From contig NZ_QGHC01000021.1 of NCBI RefSeq assembly GCF_003148905.1, positions 1 through 34,567 of the forward strand: DNA of 34,567 bases. Reading direction: 5' to 3'. A program made the translations under genes and the position numbers. This DNA is from Fulvimonas soli. GTDB lineage: Bacteria; Pseudomonadota; Gammaproteobacteria; Xanthomonadales; Rhodanobacteraceae. The notes beneath the pieces were generated by a model that saw only the letters and a program-made list of their open reading frames with translations, had not been told where the DNA came from and did no database searches. Shown one piece after another: positions 1 through 7,224 of this stretch (position 1 is the stretch's first letter; each line of letters begins with the position of its first letter).

Positions 1-2
1 GC

Positions 3-284
3 CGCCAACCATCGCGCACAAACCGGCAACAACGCAGTACCCTCCAACCCCGGGCTTTATCAGTAATCACTGGTACGGCTGATGGGGGCAGGTCACTTGC
101 AAGCGCTGAGTCTTTGGCCAAAGACCTCGTGCTGTCTGAGTGGCGCTATGGCGGCACTTATGCCCAAGCAAACCGTGGCTCACTACCTGTGCTGTCCGTC
201 GAGCAGTCAATGCCTGTGGGTTGGCTGGCCGGCGTCTTTGGCCGCAAACCCTCTGGCTACACTTTCTACCGCCATGAGGGTTAG
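3..284 (+). CDS. Partial cassette ORF, unknown product
   Basis: This frame is open from the left edge of the window to a TAG at 282-284, giving at least 93 codons, and the stop lies 6 nt before an attC site. That is where a gene-cassette ORF normally ends. The C-terminal part reads ...LSEWRYGGTYAQANRG... and ends GYTFYRHEG. I do not recognise the family. A competing reading is that frame 1 carries the C-terminus of another protein (ends PSNPGLYQ, TAA at 64-66) and that this frame is coding only downstream of about 70. The longer-looking ORF at 82-336 runs through the attC stem and is a read-through artefact. The true start lies outside the window or cannot be fixed. Confidence 0.35.
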   Translation, partial: RQPSRTNRQQRSTLQPRALSVITGTADGGRSLASAESLAKDLVLSEWRYGGTYAQANRGSLPVLSVEQSMPVGWLAGVFGRKPSGYTFYRHEG

Positions 285-290
285 GCTGCT

Positions 291-350
291 GCTTAACAAT
301 TCATTCAAGCCGAAGCCGCTTCGCGGCTCGGCTTAATTCTGGCGTTAGGC
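291..350 (+). other. attC: Integron attC site 1
   Basis: This 60-bp imperfect palindrome has R'' GCTTAAC at 291-297 and R' GTTAGGC at 344-350, matching the RYYYAAC/GTTRRRY core sites. The inner stem is GCCG(309-312), unpaired A(313), AGCCGC(314-319), loop TTC, GCGGCT(323-328), CGGC(329-332). The single unpaired A is the extrahelical base used for strand choice by integron integrases. Recombination would occur between G344 and T345. The length and sequence resemble xanthomonad and pseudomonad chromosomal-integron attC sites. Confidence 0.9.
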
Positions 351-515
351 GTCAAAAGGCAAATCGGTCGCCTGTATTCTTGTGCTCGCCTTGGCTTGGT
401 CGCTTATCGCCATCTACAACAACACACTCGGTGTCCATGCCAGACATTTCGTTCAAGGCGGGCTTTACCGTCGCCCAAATTGAGTGTTGGGTGGTCTGAA
501 AAGAGGAGATCCCGC

Positions 516-851
516 ATGGGACGCTTTGTCATTGTCGCGTACAAGCCCAAGCCTGGCATGGAGCAGGCGCTGCTGGCGGTGGTCAAAAAGCATGTGGCCG
601 TTCTCCGCTCCGAACGGCTTGTCAGCGACAAGCCACCCTATGCCATGCGTGCCGCTGACGGGACGATCATCGAGGTTTTCGAGTGGCGGTCGATCGAGGC
701 AATCCATGCCGCGCATGGCAATCAGGCCGTCCAGGCTCTGTGGAGCGAGTTCGGTGCCGCCTGCGACTGTGTGCCATTGTCATCGCTTGCGGAGGCCCAG
801 CAGATGTTTGCTGAGTTTGAGCCAGTGGATATCTCCATCGGTGCCGCCTGA
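516..851 (+). CDS. Cassette gene: ABM-like (dimeric alpha+beta barrel) protein
   Basis: A 111-residue protein beginning MGRFVIVAYKPKPGMEQ. The beta-strand, helix, strand pattern (VIVAYKPKPG, then LLAVVKKHVAVLRSE, then IIEVFEWRSIEAI and a long helix) is that of the antibiotic-biosynthesis-monooxygenase/dimeric alpha-beta barrel fold, which is common in integron cassettes. Enzymatic activity is not established; many relatives are uncharacterised. The ATG at 516 is chosen because AGAGGAGA lies 6 nt upstream; the longer in-frame extension from 396 starts with GTG and has no ribosome site. The TGA at 849-851 falls inside the R'' core of the downstream attC, as is typical for cassette genes. The cassette spans about 345-899 and has an unusually long 5' part (351-515) in which I see no second gene. 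Fold assignment is by pattern only. Confidence 0.75.
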   Translation: MGRFVIVAYKPKPGMEQALLAVVKKHVAVLRSERLVSDKPPYAMRAADGTIIEVFEWRSIEAIHAAHGNQAVQALWSEFGAACDCVPLSSLAEAQQMFAEFEPVDISIGAA

Positions 852-905
852 CGGTTCGGTCAAGCCGACGCCGCTTCGCGGCGCGGCTTGACCCAGGCGT
901 TAGGC
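846..905 (+). other. attC: Integron attC site 2
   Basis: A second 60-bp attC with R'' GCCTGAC at 846-852 (one change from the consensus AAC) and R' GTTAGGC at 899-905. The stem is GCCG(864-867), unpaired A(868), CGCCGC(869-874), loop TTC, GCGGCG(878-883), CGGC(884-887). Relative to site 1 the pair next to the unpaired A is C-G instead of A-T, a compensatory change that keeps the stem. It is the last attC seen; from 906 on the sequence has host-like GC content, so this is probably the distal end of the array. The integrase gene would lie to the left of the window. Confidence 0.9.
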
Positions 906-1155
906 CCCACTTGAACATTCCTGATTGTGGGCGCCTTGTCGCGGCGATGGCTCGCGGGCAGCCATTGCGGCAGCCAGTCCAGCGCACGGCCGGCATGGAT
1001 GGAGTTCCGGCAGGGCGCATGCAGCGCGGGGCGGTGCGGGCTGGCGGCGGCCAGGCGCTGCTGGCGCGGTCGCTTGCGGGACGTGGATGCCATACGGAAG
1101 CGCCGCATGCTGCCCGTGGTGGCGTGGCGTGAAGCGGTCGCGCCGCACACGCCGC
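906..1155. other. Gap after the cassette array, no gene seen
   Basis: This GC-rich stretch between the last attC and the GGDEF gene is covered only by mutually overlapping ORFs in all frames, with biased Arg/Ala/Gly composition and no ribosome sites. I see no credible gene in it. It may be ancestral chromosomal sequence or a degraded last cassette. Confidence 0.5.
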
Positions 1156-1182
1156 TCAAGTTCCCGCGGAGACGGTCGATAC
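1156..1182 (+). promoter_or_regulatory. Candidate sigma-28 (FliA) promoter
   Basis: TCAAGTTC at 1156-1163, an 11-bp spacer, then GTCGATAC at 1175-1182. This matches the enterobacterial FliA consensus (TAAAGTTT, N11, GCCGATAA) at 6/8 and 6/8 positions with exact spacing. It lies 78 nt upstream of the GGDEF gene start on the same strand. If real, it places this cyclase in the late flagellar regulon. Based on motif match only. Confidence 0.5.
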
Positions 1183-1260
1183 CCCGTCCGAACGCAAAGA
1201 ACGCCATGGCGCGGGGCCGCCGGGATGAACCCGGCCGGCGGCGTGCGCCGTCACCGCTGC

Positions 1261-2334
1261 ATGAGCACCGCCGTGTCCGCACGCCATACCCAACCCGCCG
1301 AACAGCCTTCGCCGCCGCACGACGCCGTGTCCGGCGCGGGGCTGCACGCGCTGGGCGGGCTGGCGCACAAGCGCGTGCTCGACTCGGTGGCGCAGTTCAC
1401 CCACCACCGCGACATCGACGCGCTGGACCAGAGCCTCACGCTGTCGCTGGCCGAGCTGGCCGGCGCGCGCGCGGTGACGCTGTACAAGCGCGCCGGCGAG
1501 GCCGGCATCACGCCGGAGAGCCTGGTGCGCTGCACCGCCCGCGCGCACGGCGGCCACATCATCGAGTCGCTGGAGCCGGCCGCCGGCGTGCCGCTGCTGG
1601 AGTCGATGCGCCAGTGCGCGGCGCAGATGCACGGCCGCATCGAGCGCACCGAGGGCGGCGGCTGCCACATGCTGGTGCCGATCCACCGCGACGGCCAGGC
1701 GCTGGGCGCGCTGCTGCTGGAGGACCTGTACGCGCCCGACGCGCTGCGCCTGCTGGTGGACGGCTTCGCGCGCATCTACGCCAACTACATCGTGCTGCTG
1801 CACGAGAGCGAGCGGGACAAGCTCACCGGCCTGTACAACCGCCGCACCTTCGAGCGCCAGCTGCAGCGGCTGCTGCAGCGCGAGGGGCGGCTGTGGCTGG
1901 CGATCCTGGACATCGACCACTTCAAGCGCATCAACGACACCTACGGCCACCTGTACGGCGATGAGGTGATCCTGCTGCTGGCCCAGCACATGCGCGCCAG
2001 CTTCGGTCCGGAGGACGTGCTGTTCCGCTTCGGCGGCGAGGAGTTCGTGGTGCTGCTGGCCGCCACCGACCCGACCGGCGCGCACGAGGCGCTGGAGCGC
2101 TTCCGCGCGCGCGTGGCCGGCCACGACTTCCCGCAGATCGGCCGCGTCACGGTCAGCGTCGGCTTCGTCGGCGTCGGCGCGCACGACTACCCGGCCACGG
2201 TGCTCGACCGCGCCGACAAGGCACTGTACTTCGCCAAGAACCACGGCCGCGACCGCGTCGCCCACTACGAGGCGCTGGTGGCGCAGGGCGCGCTGGGCGC
2301 CGCCGCGCCGGTGGGCAGCGTCGATCTGTTCTGA
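1261..2334 (+). CDS. Diguanylate cyclase with GAF-like N-terminal domain
   Basis: A 357-residue cytosolic protein predicted to make cyclic di-GMP from two GTP. Residues about 35-180 have the length and strand/helix pattern of a GAF-type sensor domain. The GGDEF domain follows from about 183 with DKLTGLYNRRTF, the metal/nucleotide loop DIDHFKRINDTYGH (217-230) and an intact active site GGEEF (258-262). The inhibitory site normally RxxD five residues before GGEEF is GPED (249-252), so the arginine is missing and product inhibition through this site is unlikely. No membrane segments are seen. The start at 1261 is chosen by product shape; ATG 1225 is an in-frame alternative and neither has a good Shine-Dalgarno sequence. 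A candidate FliA promoter lies 78 nt upstream. Confidence 0.9.
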   Translation: MSTAVSARHTQPAEQPSPPHDAVSGAGLHALGGLAHKRVLDSVAQFTHHRDIDALDQSLTLSLAELAGARAVTLYKRAGEAGITPESLVRCTARAHGGHIIESLEPAAGVPLLESMRQCAAQMHGRIERTEGGGCHMLVPIHRDGQALGALLLEDLYAPDALRLLVDGFARIYANYIVLLHESERDKLTGLYNRRTFERQLQRLLQREGRLWLAILDIDHFKRINDTYGHLYGDEVILLLAQHMRASFGPEDVLFRFGGEEFVVLLAATDPTGAHEALERFRARVAGHDFPQIGRVTVSVGFVGVGAHDYPATVLDRADKALYFAKNHGRDRVAHYEALVAQGALGAAAPVGSVDLF

Positions 2335-2345
2335 CGGTTCCTTAG

Positions 2346-2365
2346 CCGGCGCTCGGCGCCTGTTT
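2346..2365 (+). terminator. Weak terminator-like hairpin after the GGDEF gene
   Basis: GGCGC (2348-2352), loop TCG, GCGCC (2356-2360), followed by TGTTTA. The hairpin sits 13 nt after the GGDEF stop. The stem is short and the T-tract poor, so it is only a candidate terminator. Confidence 0.4.
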
Positions 2366-2478
2366 ACGATCTCCCCGTGCTCCGCCGGGTAGCCGTCTGC
2401 GCGCGGGCCAAGGAAGAGCGAAGGAGTGCGCCGGTCTGCGATGGCGCGGCAGGGTGGGGTGCGGCGAGGGTCAGGGCA

Positions 2479-2543
2479 TCGCGGCCGCAGGCCGCTCCCA
2501 CAAGGCTGGCGAGGCTCCCTGTGGGAGCGGCCTCCGGCCGCGA
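2479..2543. repeat. Paired REP-like palindrome, copy 1
   Basis: Two inverted arms (2479-2501 and 2521-2543) of the unit whose core is GTGGGAGCGGCC followed by a CGGCCGCGA end, matching each other at 22 of 23 positions with a 19-nt loop. The same paired unit recurs at 10188-10251, 22790-22855 and 33850-33913. This is the architecture of bacterial interspersed mosaic elements mobilised by RAYT transposases. The stretch 2544-2668 that follows holds no gene I can support. Confidence 0.8.
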
Positions 2544-2668
2544 TCAACCTGACGCGAGGCCGCCAACGGCCTCGGTGCTGTCCGTCGAAGCCATGCTCCA
2601 CGCCGGGTGGTCGGACGCGGCTTTGCCTGGCTGGAGGAAGCGCGGGAGGCAATGGAAGAACGGTGAGT

Positions 2669-2750
2669 GCCGCCTCCACACTCACCCGCGCTTCATCCAA
2701 TCGGTCTTCCCGGCACCCATCCCACCGGAAGATTTTTGAACAGACGCTCA
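2669..2750 (-). repeat. Conserved 3'-flank repeat ending in a stop codon, copy 1
   Basis: Shares a series of blocks with 22887-22953: GCCGCCTCCA, CCCGCGCTTCAT, then CCGGAAGATTTT, GAAC and CGCTCA, in the same order and orientation. In both places the block ends exactly at the complement of a TGA that terminates a minus-strand gene, and in both places a REP-like pair lies on the far side. It is therefore a 3'-untranslated element, or an insertion that reaches to the stop codon. No function is known to me. Confidence 0.6.
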
Positions 2751-2912
2751 AGGTGGCGGCAGGTCCAGCTCGTCCCCGTCGCCTTCGGGCAGCGGTTCGG
2801 GGTCGGCCTCGCGCTCGGGATGCGCGTGGCCGGGGTTGCGGATCTCCTCGTCCGGCGGCTGGATGCCGGGCTGGACGATGGGCGGCTGCGGGTTCATCGG
2901 GTTGGCGGGCAT
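2748..2912 (-). CDS. Small acidic proline-rich protein, unknown function
   Basis: A 54-residue protein beginning MPANPMNPQPPIVQPGIQPP and ending in an acidic stretch DGDELDLPPP. It has 17 prolines, no signal peptide, no membrane segment and no cysteine, so it is probably disordered. The start is supported by GGAGAG 9 nt upstream of the ATG. Composition is far from random translation in this GC-rich DNA, where shadows are Arg/Ala-rich. I do not recognise a named family. The neighbouring gene downstream on this strand is the GGDEF gene in the opposite orientation, so it stands alone. Confidence 0.65.
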   Translation of the reverse strand: MPANPMNPQPPIVQPGIQPPDEEIRNPGHAHPEREADPEPLPEGDGDELDLPPP

Positions 2913-3064
2913 GGCGGATGCTCTCCGTTGGCGGGGGAGTCATCAGCATTGGCCGGCCGCCGTAAACGCGGTGCGAGCGACGGGTGAAGGCACGCGCCGC
3001 CGGGCGCGCAGGCGGGGGCGCCGGTGGCTGGCGGGACGGCCGTTCCCCTCCGCCGCGGATGTTG

Positions 3065-4660
3065 CTAGCACCCGTCCCCCCGGTCCGCGGCGGGCGCCTG
3101 GCACAGCAGCAGCCGGTAGGCCGGGTGGGCGCTCTCGTCGCGGTACGGATAGCCGAGGCGGTCGAGGAAGCCGGCCAGCAGCGGCCGCTCGGCCGGCGGC
3201 ACCTGCAGGCCGACCAGGATGCGGCCGGTGTCGGCGCCGTGGTTGCGGTAGTGGAACAGGCTGACGTTCCAGTCCGGGTGCAGGTGGTCGAGGAAGCGTA
3301 CCAGCGCGCCGGGCCGCTCGGGGAACTCGAAGCGGTACAGCAGCTCGTCGCGCGCCAGCGGCGAGCGTCCGCCCACCATGTGGCGCAGGTGCGTCTTGGC
3401 CAGCTCGTCGTCGGTGAGGTCGAGCACGCCGAAGCCGTGCGCGGCGAAGGCCGCGGCCAGCAGCGCGCGCTCCCCCGCCCCCGCGGTCTGCACGCCGACG
3501 AAGATGTGCGCGCGCGCGGCGTCGCCGATGCGGTAGTTGAACTCGGTGACCGCGTGCTGGCCGAGCACCGCGCAGAAGCGGCGGAAGCTGCCGCGCTGCT
3601 CGGGGATGGTCACCGCGAACACCGCCTCGCGGCGGTCGCCCAGCTCGGCGCGCTCGGCGACGAAGCGCAGGCGGTCGAAGTTGAGGTTGGCGCCGGAGAC
3701 GATCGCCAGCAGCGCGCCCGCGCCGCCGCGCGCGGCGGCGTACTGCTTGAGGCCGGCCAGCGCCAGCGCGCCGGAGGGCTCGGGCACGCTGCGCGTCTCC
3801 TGGTAGAGGTCGCGCATCGCCGCGCAGATCGCGTCGGTGTCCACCCGCAGCATCGCATCGGCGTGTTCGCGGCACAGCGCGAAGGTGAGCGCGCCGACCT
3901 GCTTCACCGCGGTGCCGTCGGCGAACAGGCCCACCTCGTCCAGCGCTACGCGCCGGCCCTGTTCCAGCGAGCGTGCCATCGCGTCGGCGTCGGCGGCCTG
4001 CACGCCGATCACCCGCACCTCCGGCCGCAGCGTCTTCAGCACCGCCGCTACGCCGGCCAGCAGGCCGCCGCCGCCCACCGGCACGAACACCGCTTCCAGC
4101 GGGCCCGGGTGCTGGCGCAGCAGCTCCAGCGCGACGGTGGCCTGGCCGGCGATCACGTCGGGGTCGTCGAACGGGTGCACGAACACCGCGCCGCGCGCGG
4201 CGACCAGGCGCGCGGCCTCGGCCTGCGCCTCGCTGTAGGAGTCGCCGGCAAGGACCACTTCCACCATCGCGCCGCCGAGGCGGCGCACCGCCTCCACCTT
4301 CACCGCCGGCGCGGTCACCGGCATCACGATGGCGGCGCGGATGCCGAGCCGCGCCGCGGCCAGCGCCACGCCCTGCGCGTGGTTGCCGGCGGAGGCCGCC
4401 ACCACGCCGCGCGCGCGCTGCGCGGCGTCGAGCGCGGCCATCTTCGCGTAGGCGCCGCGCAGCTTGAAGGAGAAGATGCTCTGGCGATCCTCGCGCTTGA
4501 GCAGCACGCGCGCACCCAGCCGCGCGGAGAGCAGCGGCGCCTCCTCCAGCGGCGTCTCGCGCGCCACCTCGTACACCGGCGCGGCCTGTGCGCGGCGCAG
4601 CACTTCGCCGGCCGCGGGCGCGGCGCGTGGGCCGTCCGCAGCGGCGGGCAGGGCGCTCAC
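3065..4660 (-). CDS. ilvA: Threonine deaminase (biosynthetic)
   Basis: A 531-residue PLP enzyme converting L-threonine to 2-oxobutyrate, the committed step to isoleucine. The catalytic domain covers about 20-345 with the PLP lysine K66 in SIFSFKLRGAYAK and the phosphate-binding loop VGGGGLLAG. Two ACT-like regulatory domains follow (about 350-435 from AVFAVTIPEQRGSF, and 440-525 from RFEFPERPGALVRF), as in E. coli IlvA (514 aa), so isoleucine feedback is expected. The start is a GTG at 4660 that overlaps the ilvM stop by 4 nt (GTGA), implying translational coupling. It is the last gene of the cluster; I see no clear terminator between it and the 54-codon gene. Confidence 0.95.
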   Translation of the reverse strand: MSALPAAADGPRAAPAAGEVLRRAQAAPVYEVARETPLEEAPLLSARLGARVLLKREDRQSIFSFKLRGAYAKMAALDAAQRARGVVAASAGNHAQGVALAAARLGIRAAIVMPVTAPAVKVEAVRRLGGAMVEVVLAGDSYSEAQAEAARLVAARGAVFVHPFDDPDVIAGQATVALELLRQHPGPLEAVFVPVGGGGLLAGVAAVLKTLRPEVRVIGVQAADADAMARSLEQGRRVALDEVGLFADGTAVKQVGALTFALCREHADAMLRVDTDAICAAMRDLYQETRSVPEPSGALALAGLKQYAAARGGAGALLAIVSGANLNFDRLRFVAERAELGDRREAVFAVTIPEQRGSFRRFCAVLGQHAVTEFNYRIGDAARAHIFVGVQTAGAGERALLAAAFAAHGFGVLDLTDDELAKTHLRHMVGGRSPLARDELLYRFEFPERPGALVRFLDHLHPDWNVSLFHYRNHGADTGRILVGLQVPPAERPLLAGFLDRLGYPYRDESAHPAYRLLLCQAPAADRGDGC

Positions 4661-4908
4661 GCGGCGCGCGCCTCCGCGGCGGGATGCTCCACCGCCAGCA
4701 CGTCCACCAGCTTGCGCGTCTGGCTGAGCACCTGCGCCAGGCAGCGCTCGTCGCCCACCACGGTGAGCACCAGGCGCGATACCGAGGGGTCCTCGGTGAC
4801 GCTGACGTGCAGTGCATCGATGTTGTGGCCGCGCGCGGCGAACAGCCCGGCCACGCGCACCAGTGCGCCGGCCTCGTTCTGCAGCAGGATCGACAGCGTG
4901 TGTTTCAT
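4657..4908 (-). CDS. ilvM: Acetolactate synthase small (regulatory) subunit, IlvM type
   Basis: An 83-residue single ACT domain beginning MKHTLSILLQNEAGALVRVA, with the Asn-Glu-x-Gly ligand-loop signature and the second half HNIDALHVSVTEDPSVSRL. It matches the short IlvM class (E. coli 87 aa) rather than the longer IlvN/IlvH. It should bind the large subunit encoded just upstream and confer activation and valine control. Start: ATG 4908 with GGAG 8 nt upstream; an in-frame ATG 21 nt earlier lacks a ribosome site. It overlaps ilvA by 4 nt and is separated from ilvG by a 247-nt repeat-filled gap. Confidence 0.92.
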   Translation of the reverse strand: MKHTLSILLQNEAGALVRVAGLFAARGHNIDALHVSVTEDPSVSRLVLTVVGDERCLAQVLSQTRKLVDVLAVEHPAAEARAA

Positions 4909-4939
4909 GGTGGCGCTCCGTGGGTGCATGGTGGTGAGT

Positions 4940-5150
4940 CCGTGGATGAAGGCCCCTCTCTGTCCGGGGGAAGGGGATGAAGCCGCACGCTTCCCTGTGC
5001 GATCCCTCTCCCTCCGGGAGAGGGTGCCGGCAGAGCCTGCCCCGGACTTGATCCGGGGCGGGTGAGGGTGCGGCCAGCGCGAAGCGTCGAGGCTTCGCCG
5101 CACCCTCATCCGGCCCTGCGGGCCACCTTCTCCCGGAGGGAGAAGGGAAA
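4940..5150. repeat. Palindromic repeat cluster between ilvG and ilvM
   Basis: The gap holds several hairpins: CCCTCTCCCTCCGGGAGAGGG at about 5003-5023, GCCCCGGACTTGATCCGGGGC at about 5038-5058, and GGCCCTGCGGGCC plus CCTTCTCCCGGAGGGAGAAGG at 5113-5148. The last unit recurs at 12152-12201 in the other orientation with the same order (CTTCTCCC arm, then a GCAGGGC hairpin, then GGATGAGGG). They lie inside a transcribed operon, so they would fold in the mRNA between two cistrons whose products form one enzyme. Confidence 0.7.
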
Positions 5151-5155
5151 ACCCT

Positions 5156-7021
5156 TCAGAACATCGACGTGGCGGGAATCTCGACCTCCTTCGCTGGTGC
5201 CGCCGCGCGTGCCGGGATGAAATCGCCGGTGATCATCTGCGCGTAGGTCGCCCCCGGCCCCACCATCGGGTACACGCCCGCGTCGGGGTCGATCATCACT
5301 TCCAGGAAGGCCGGGCCGTCGAAGGCGAGGAAGTCGGCGACGGTCTCCTCCAGCTTCGCCCGGTCCTCCAGCCGCCGCGCCCAGGCGAAGCCGTCGGCCT
5401 CGGCGGCCTTGACGAAATCCTTGCGGTGCAGGCTCTTGTCCGAGGCCATGAAGCGGCCCTTGAAGAACAGCTTCTGCCACTGCCGCACCATGCCGTCGCC
5501 CTGGTTGTTGAGCACCAGGATCTTCACCGGCAGGCCGTAGGTGGTGACGGTCTCCAGCTCGCCCAGGTTCATGCGGATGCTGGCGTCGCCGTCCACGTCG
5601 ATCACCAGCGCGTCCGGCCGCGCGAACTGCGCGCCGATCGCCGCCGGCAGGCCGAAGCCCATGGTGCCCATCGAGCCGGAGGTCAGCAGCTGGCGCGGCG
5701 CGCGGAAGGTGAGGTACTGCGCCGCCCACATCTGGTGCTGGCCCACGCCGGTGCTGACCACCGCGCGGCCCTGCGCGTGGCGGTCGATCGCCTCCAGCAC
5801 GGCGTAGGGCTGGATCAGCGGGCTGGCGCGGTCGTAGTCCAGCGCGTGGTCGCGCTTGAGCGCGGCCACGTGCGCGTGCCATTCGGCCAGCTCGGTGCGC
5901 ACGCCGTGCGCGCGGCCCCACGCGGCGAGCCGGCGCAGCGCGCGCGCCAGCGGGCCGACGTGGTGCCAGTGCACGCGCTTGACCTTGTCGATCTCGGCCG
6001 GGTCGATGTCGATCTGCGCCAGGAAGCGCGCGTTCGGCGCGAACGCCTCCGGCACGCCGGCGACGCGGTCGTCGAAGCGCGCGCCCAGCGCGAACAGGAA
6101 GTCGCAGTCCTCCACCGCGTAGTTGGCGTAGGCGGTGCCGTGCATGCCCAGCATGCCCAGCGACAGCGGATGCGCGCCGTCGAAGCCGCCCAGCCCCATC
6201 AGCGTGGTGGCAACCGGCAGGCCGAAGGCTTCCACGAATTCGGCCAGCGCCGGCGCGGCGGCGCCGGCGACCACGCCGCCGCCGGCGTAGACCAGCGGGC
6301 GCTTCGCGCGGCGCAGCGCGTCGAAGAAGGCCGCGCAGTCGGCGTCGGAGAGCTCGGCGTGCTCCACCTGCGCCAGCCGCGCGCGGTAGCCGGGCAGCGG
6401 CAGCTCGCCCGCGCCGGCATAGCGCAGCGGGGCGTTCTGCACGTCCTTGGGAATGTCCACCACCACCGGGCCGGGCCGGCCGCTGCGCGCGATGGCGAAG
6501 GCGGTGCGCAGGGTGGCCTCCAGCTTCGCCGCGTCGGTGACCAGGAACACGTGCTTGGCGCAGGCGCCCATGATGTTGCTGATCGGCGCCTCCTGGAAGG
6601 CGTCGCTGCCGATCGCCGCGGTGGCCACCTGGCCGCAGATCACCACCAGCGGGATCGAGTCGGCCATGGAGTCGCGCACCGGCGTCACCGTGTTGGTGGC
6701 GCCGGGGCCGGAGGTGACGATGGCCACGCCCACCTTGCCGGAGGCGCGCGCGTAGCCGGCCGCCATGAAGCCCGCGCCCTGCTCGTTGGCCGGCACCACC
6801 AGCGGCATCGGCTCGCCGCCGTCCGCGCGCGGGTGCGCCACGTTGTAGCGGAACACCGCGTCGTACACCGGCAGGATGGCGCCGCCGGAGTAGCCGAACA
6901 GCACGTCCACGCCTTCGTCCGCGAGGACCTGCACCACCACGTCGGCGCCGCTCATCGCCTGGCCGGCGCGCGGGTGGCGGTCGGTGTCGGTGGTGGGGAC
7001 TGGCAGTGCTTGGGTGGTCAC
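5156..7021 (-). CDS. ilvG: Acetolactate synthase large (catalytic) subunit
   Basis: A 621-residue thiamine-diphosphate enzyme condensing two pyruvates, or pyruvate with 2-oxobutyrate, in valine/leucine/isoleucine synthesis. After a ~25-residue N-terminal extension come the PYR domain (GADVVVQVLADEGVDVLFGY; catalytic Glu in ANEQGAGFMAAGYARASG, where most relatives have His before Glu), a central FAD-type domain, and the PP domain with the TPP motif GDASIRMNLGELETVTTYG...LNNQG. The GTG start at 7021 is preceded by AAGGAA at 7 nt. No internal partner is needed as ilvM follows 247 nt downstream. The gene is named ilvG because of the IlvM-type small subunit; ilvB would be an equally valid homology name. 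Confidence 0.95.
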   Translation of the reverse strand: MTTQALPVPTTDTDRHPRAGQAMSGADVVVQVLADEGVDVLFGYSGGAILPVYDAVFRYNVAHPRADGGEPMPLVVPANEQGAGFMAAGYARASGKVGVAIVTSGPGATNTVTPVRDSMADSIPLVVICGQVATAAIGSDAFQEAPISNIMGACAKHVFLVTDAAKLEATLRTAFAIARSGRPGPVVVDIPKDVQNAPLRYAGAGELPLPGYRARLAQVEHAELSDADCAAFFDALRRAKRPLVYAGGGVVAGAAAPALAEFVEAFGLPVATTLMGLGGFDGAHPLSLGMLGMHGTAYANYAVEDCDFLFALGARFDDRVAGVPEAFAPNARFLAQIDIDPAEIDKVKRVHWHHVGPLARALRRLAAWGRAHGVRTELAEWHAHVAALKRDHALDYDRASPLIQPYAVLEAIDRHAQGRAVVSTGVGQHQMWAAQYLTFRAPRQLLTSGSMGTMGFGLPAAIGAQFARPDALVIDVDGDASIRMNLGELETVTTYGLPVKILVLNNQGDGMVRQWQKLFFKGRFMASDKSLHRKDFVKAAEADGFAWARRLEDRAKLEETVADFLAFDGPAFLEVMIDPDAGVYPMVGPGATYAQMITGDFIPARAAAPAKEVEIPATSMF

Positions 7022-7084
7022 CGGGGGTTCCTTGGGCGTGGCGGGATCGTGTCTGGGGCGATAGCGGCATCGCGCAGGCTCTCC

Positions 7085-7205
7085 TCCGCGCGTCGTCCCG
7101 GGGCAGGCCGGGATCCAGGGGCGACCGCGCTCGGCGCGGGCCGCGCAGTCACTGGATTCCGGCCCCGGATCGGGTCCGGGGCAGGCCCTGCGCCGGAATG
7201 ACGGC
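7085..7205. repeat. Inverted repeat unit between ilvC and ilvG
   Basis: Contains CCGGGGCAGGCCGGGATCCAG on the left and TGGATTCCGGCCCCGG...GCGCCGGAATGACGG on the right, a composite of the widespread CGTCAT-CCCGGC-GCCGGGATCCAG type palindrome. The gap (7022-7224) contains no gene. The related unit sits at 11429-11515 and in the element at 31890-32082. Confidence 0.6.
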
Positions 7206-7224
7206 GGAAAGAGGGCGCCACCGC

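Noticed and set aside
82-336. 84-codon ORF through the first attC
   Set aside because: Its last ~15 codons are the attC stem itself, a well-known read-through artefact; the frame ending at 284 fits the cassette layout better.
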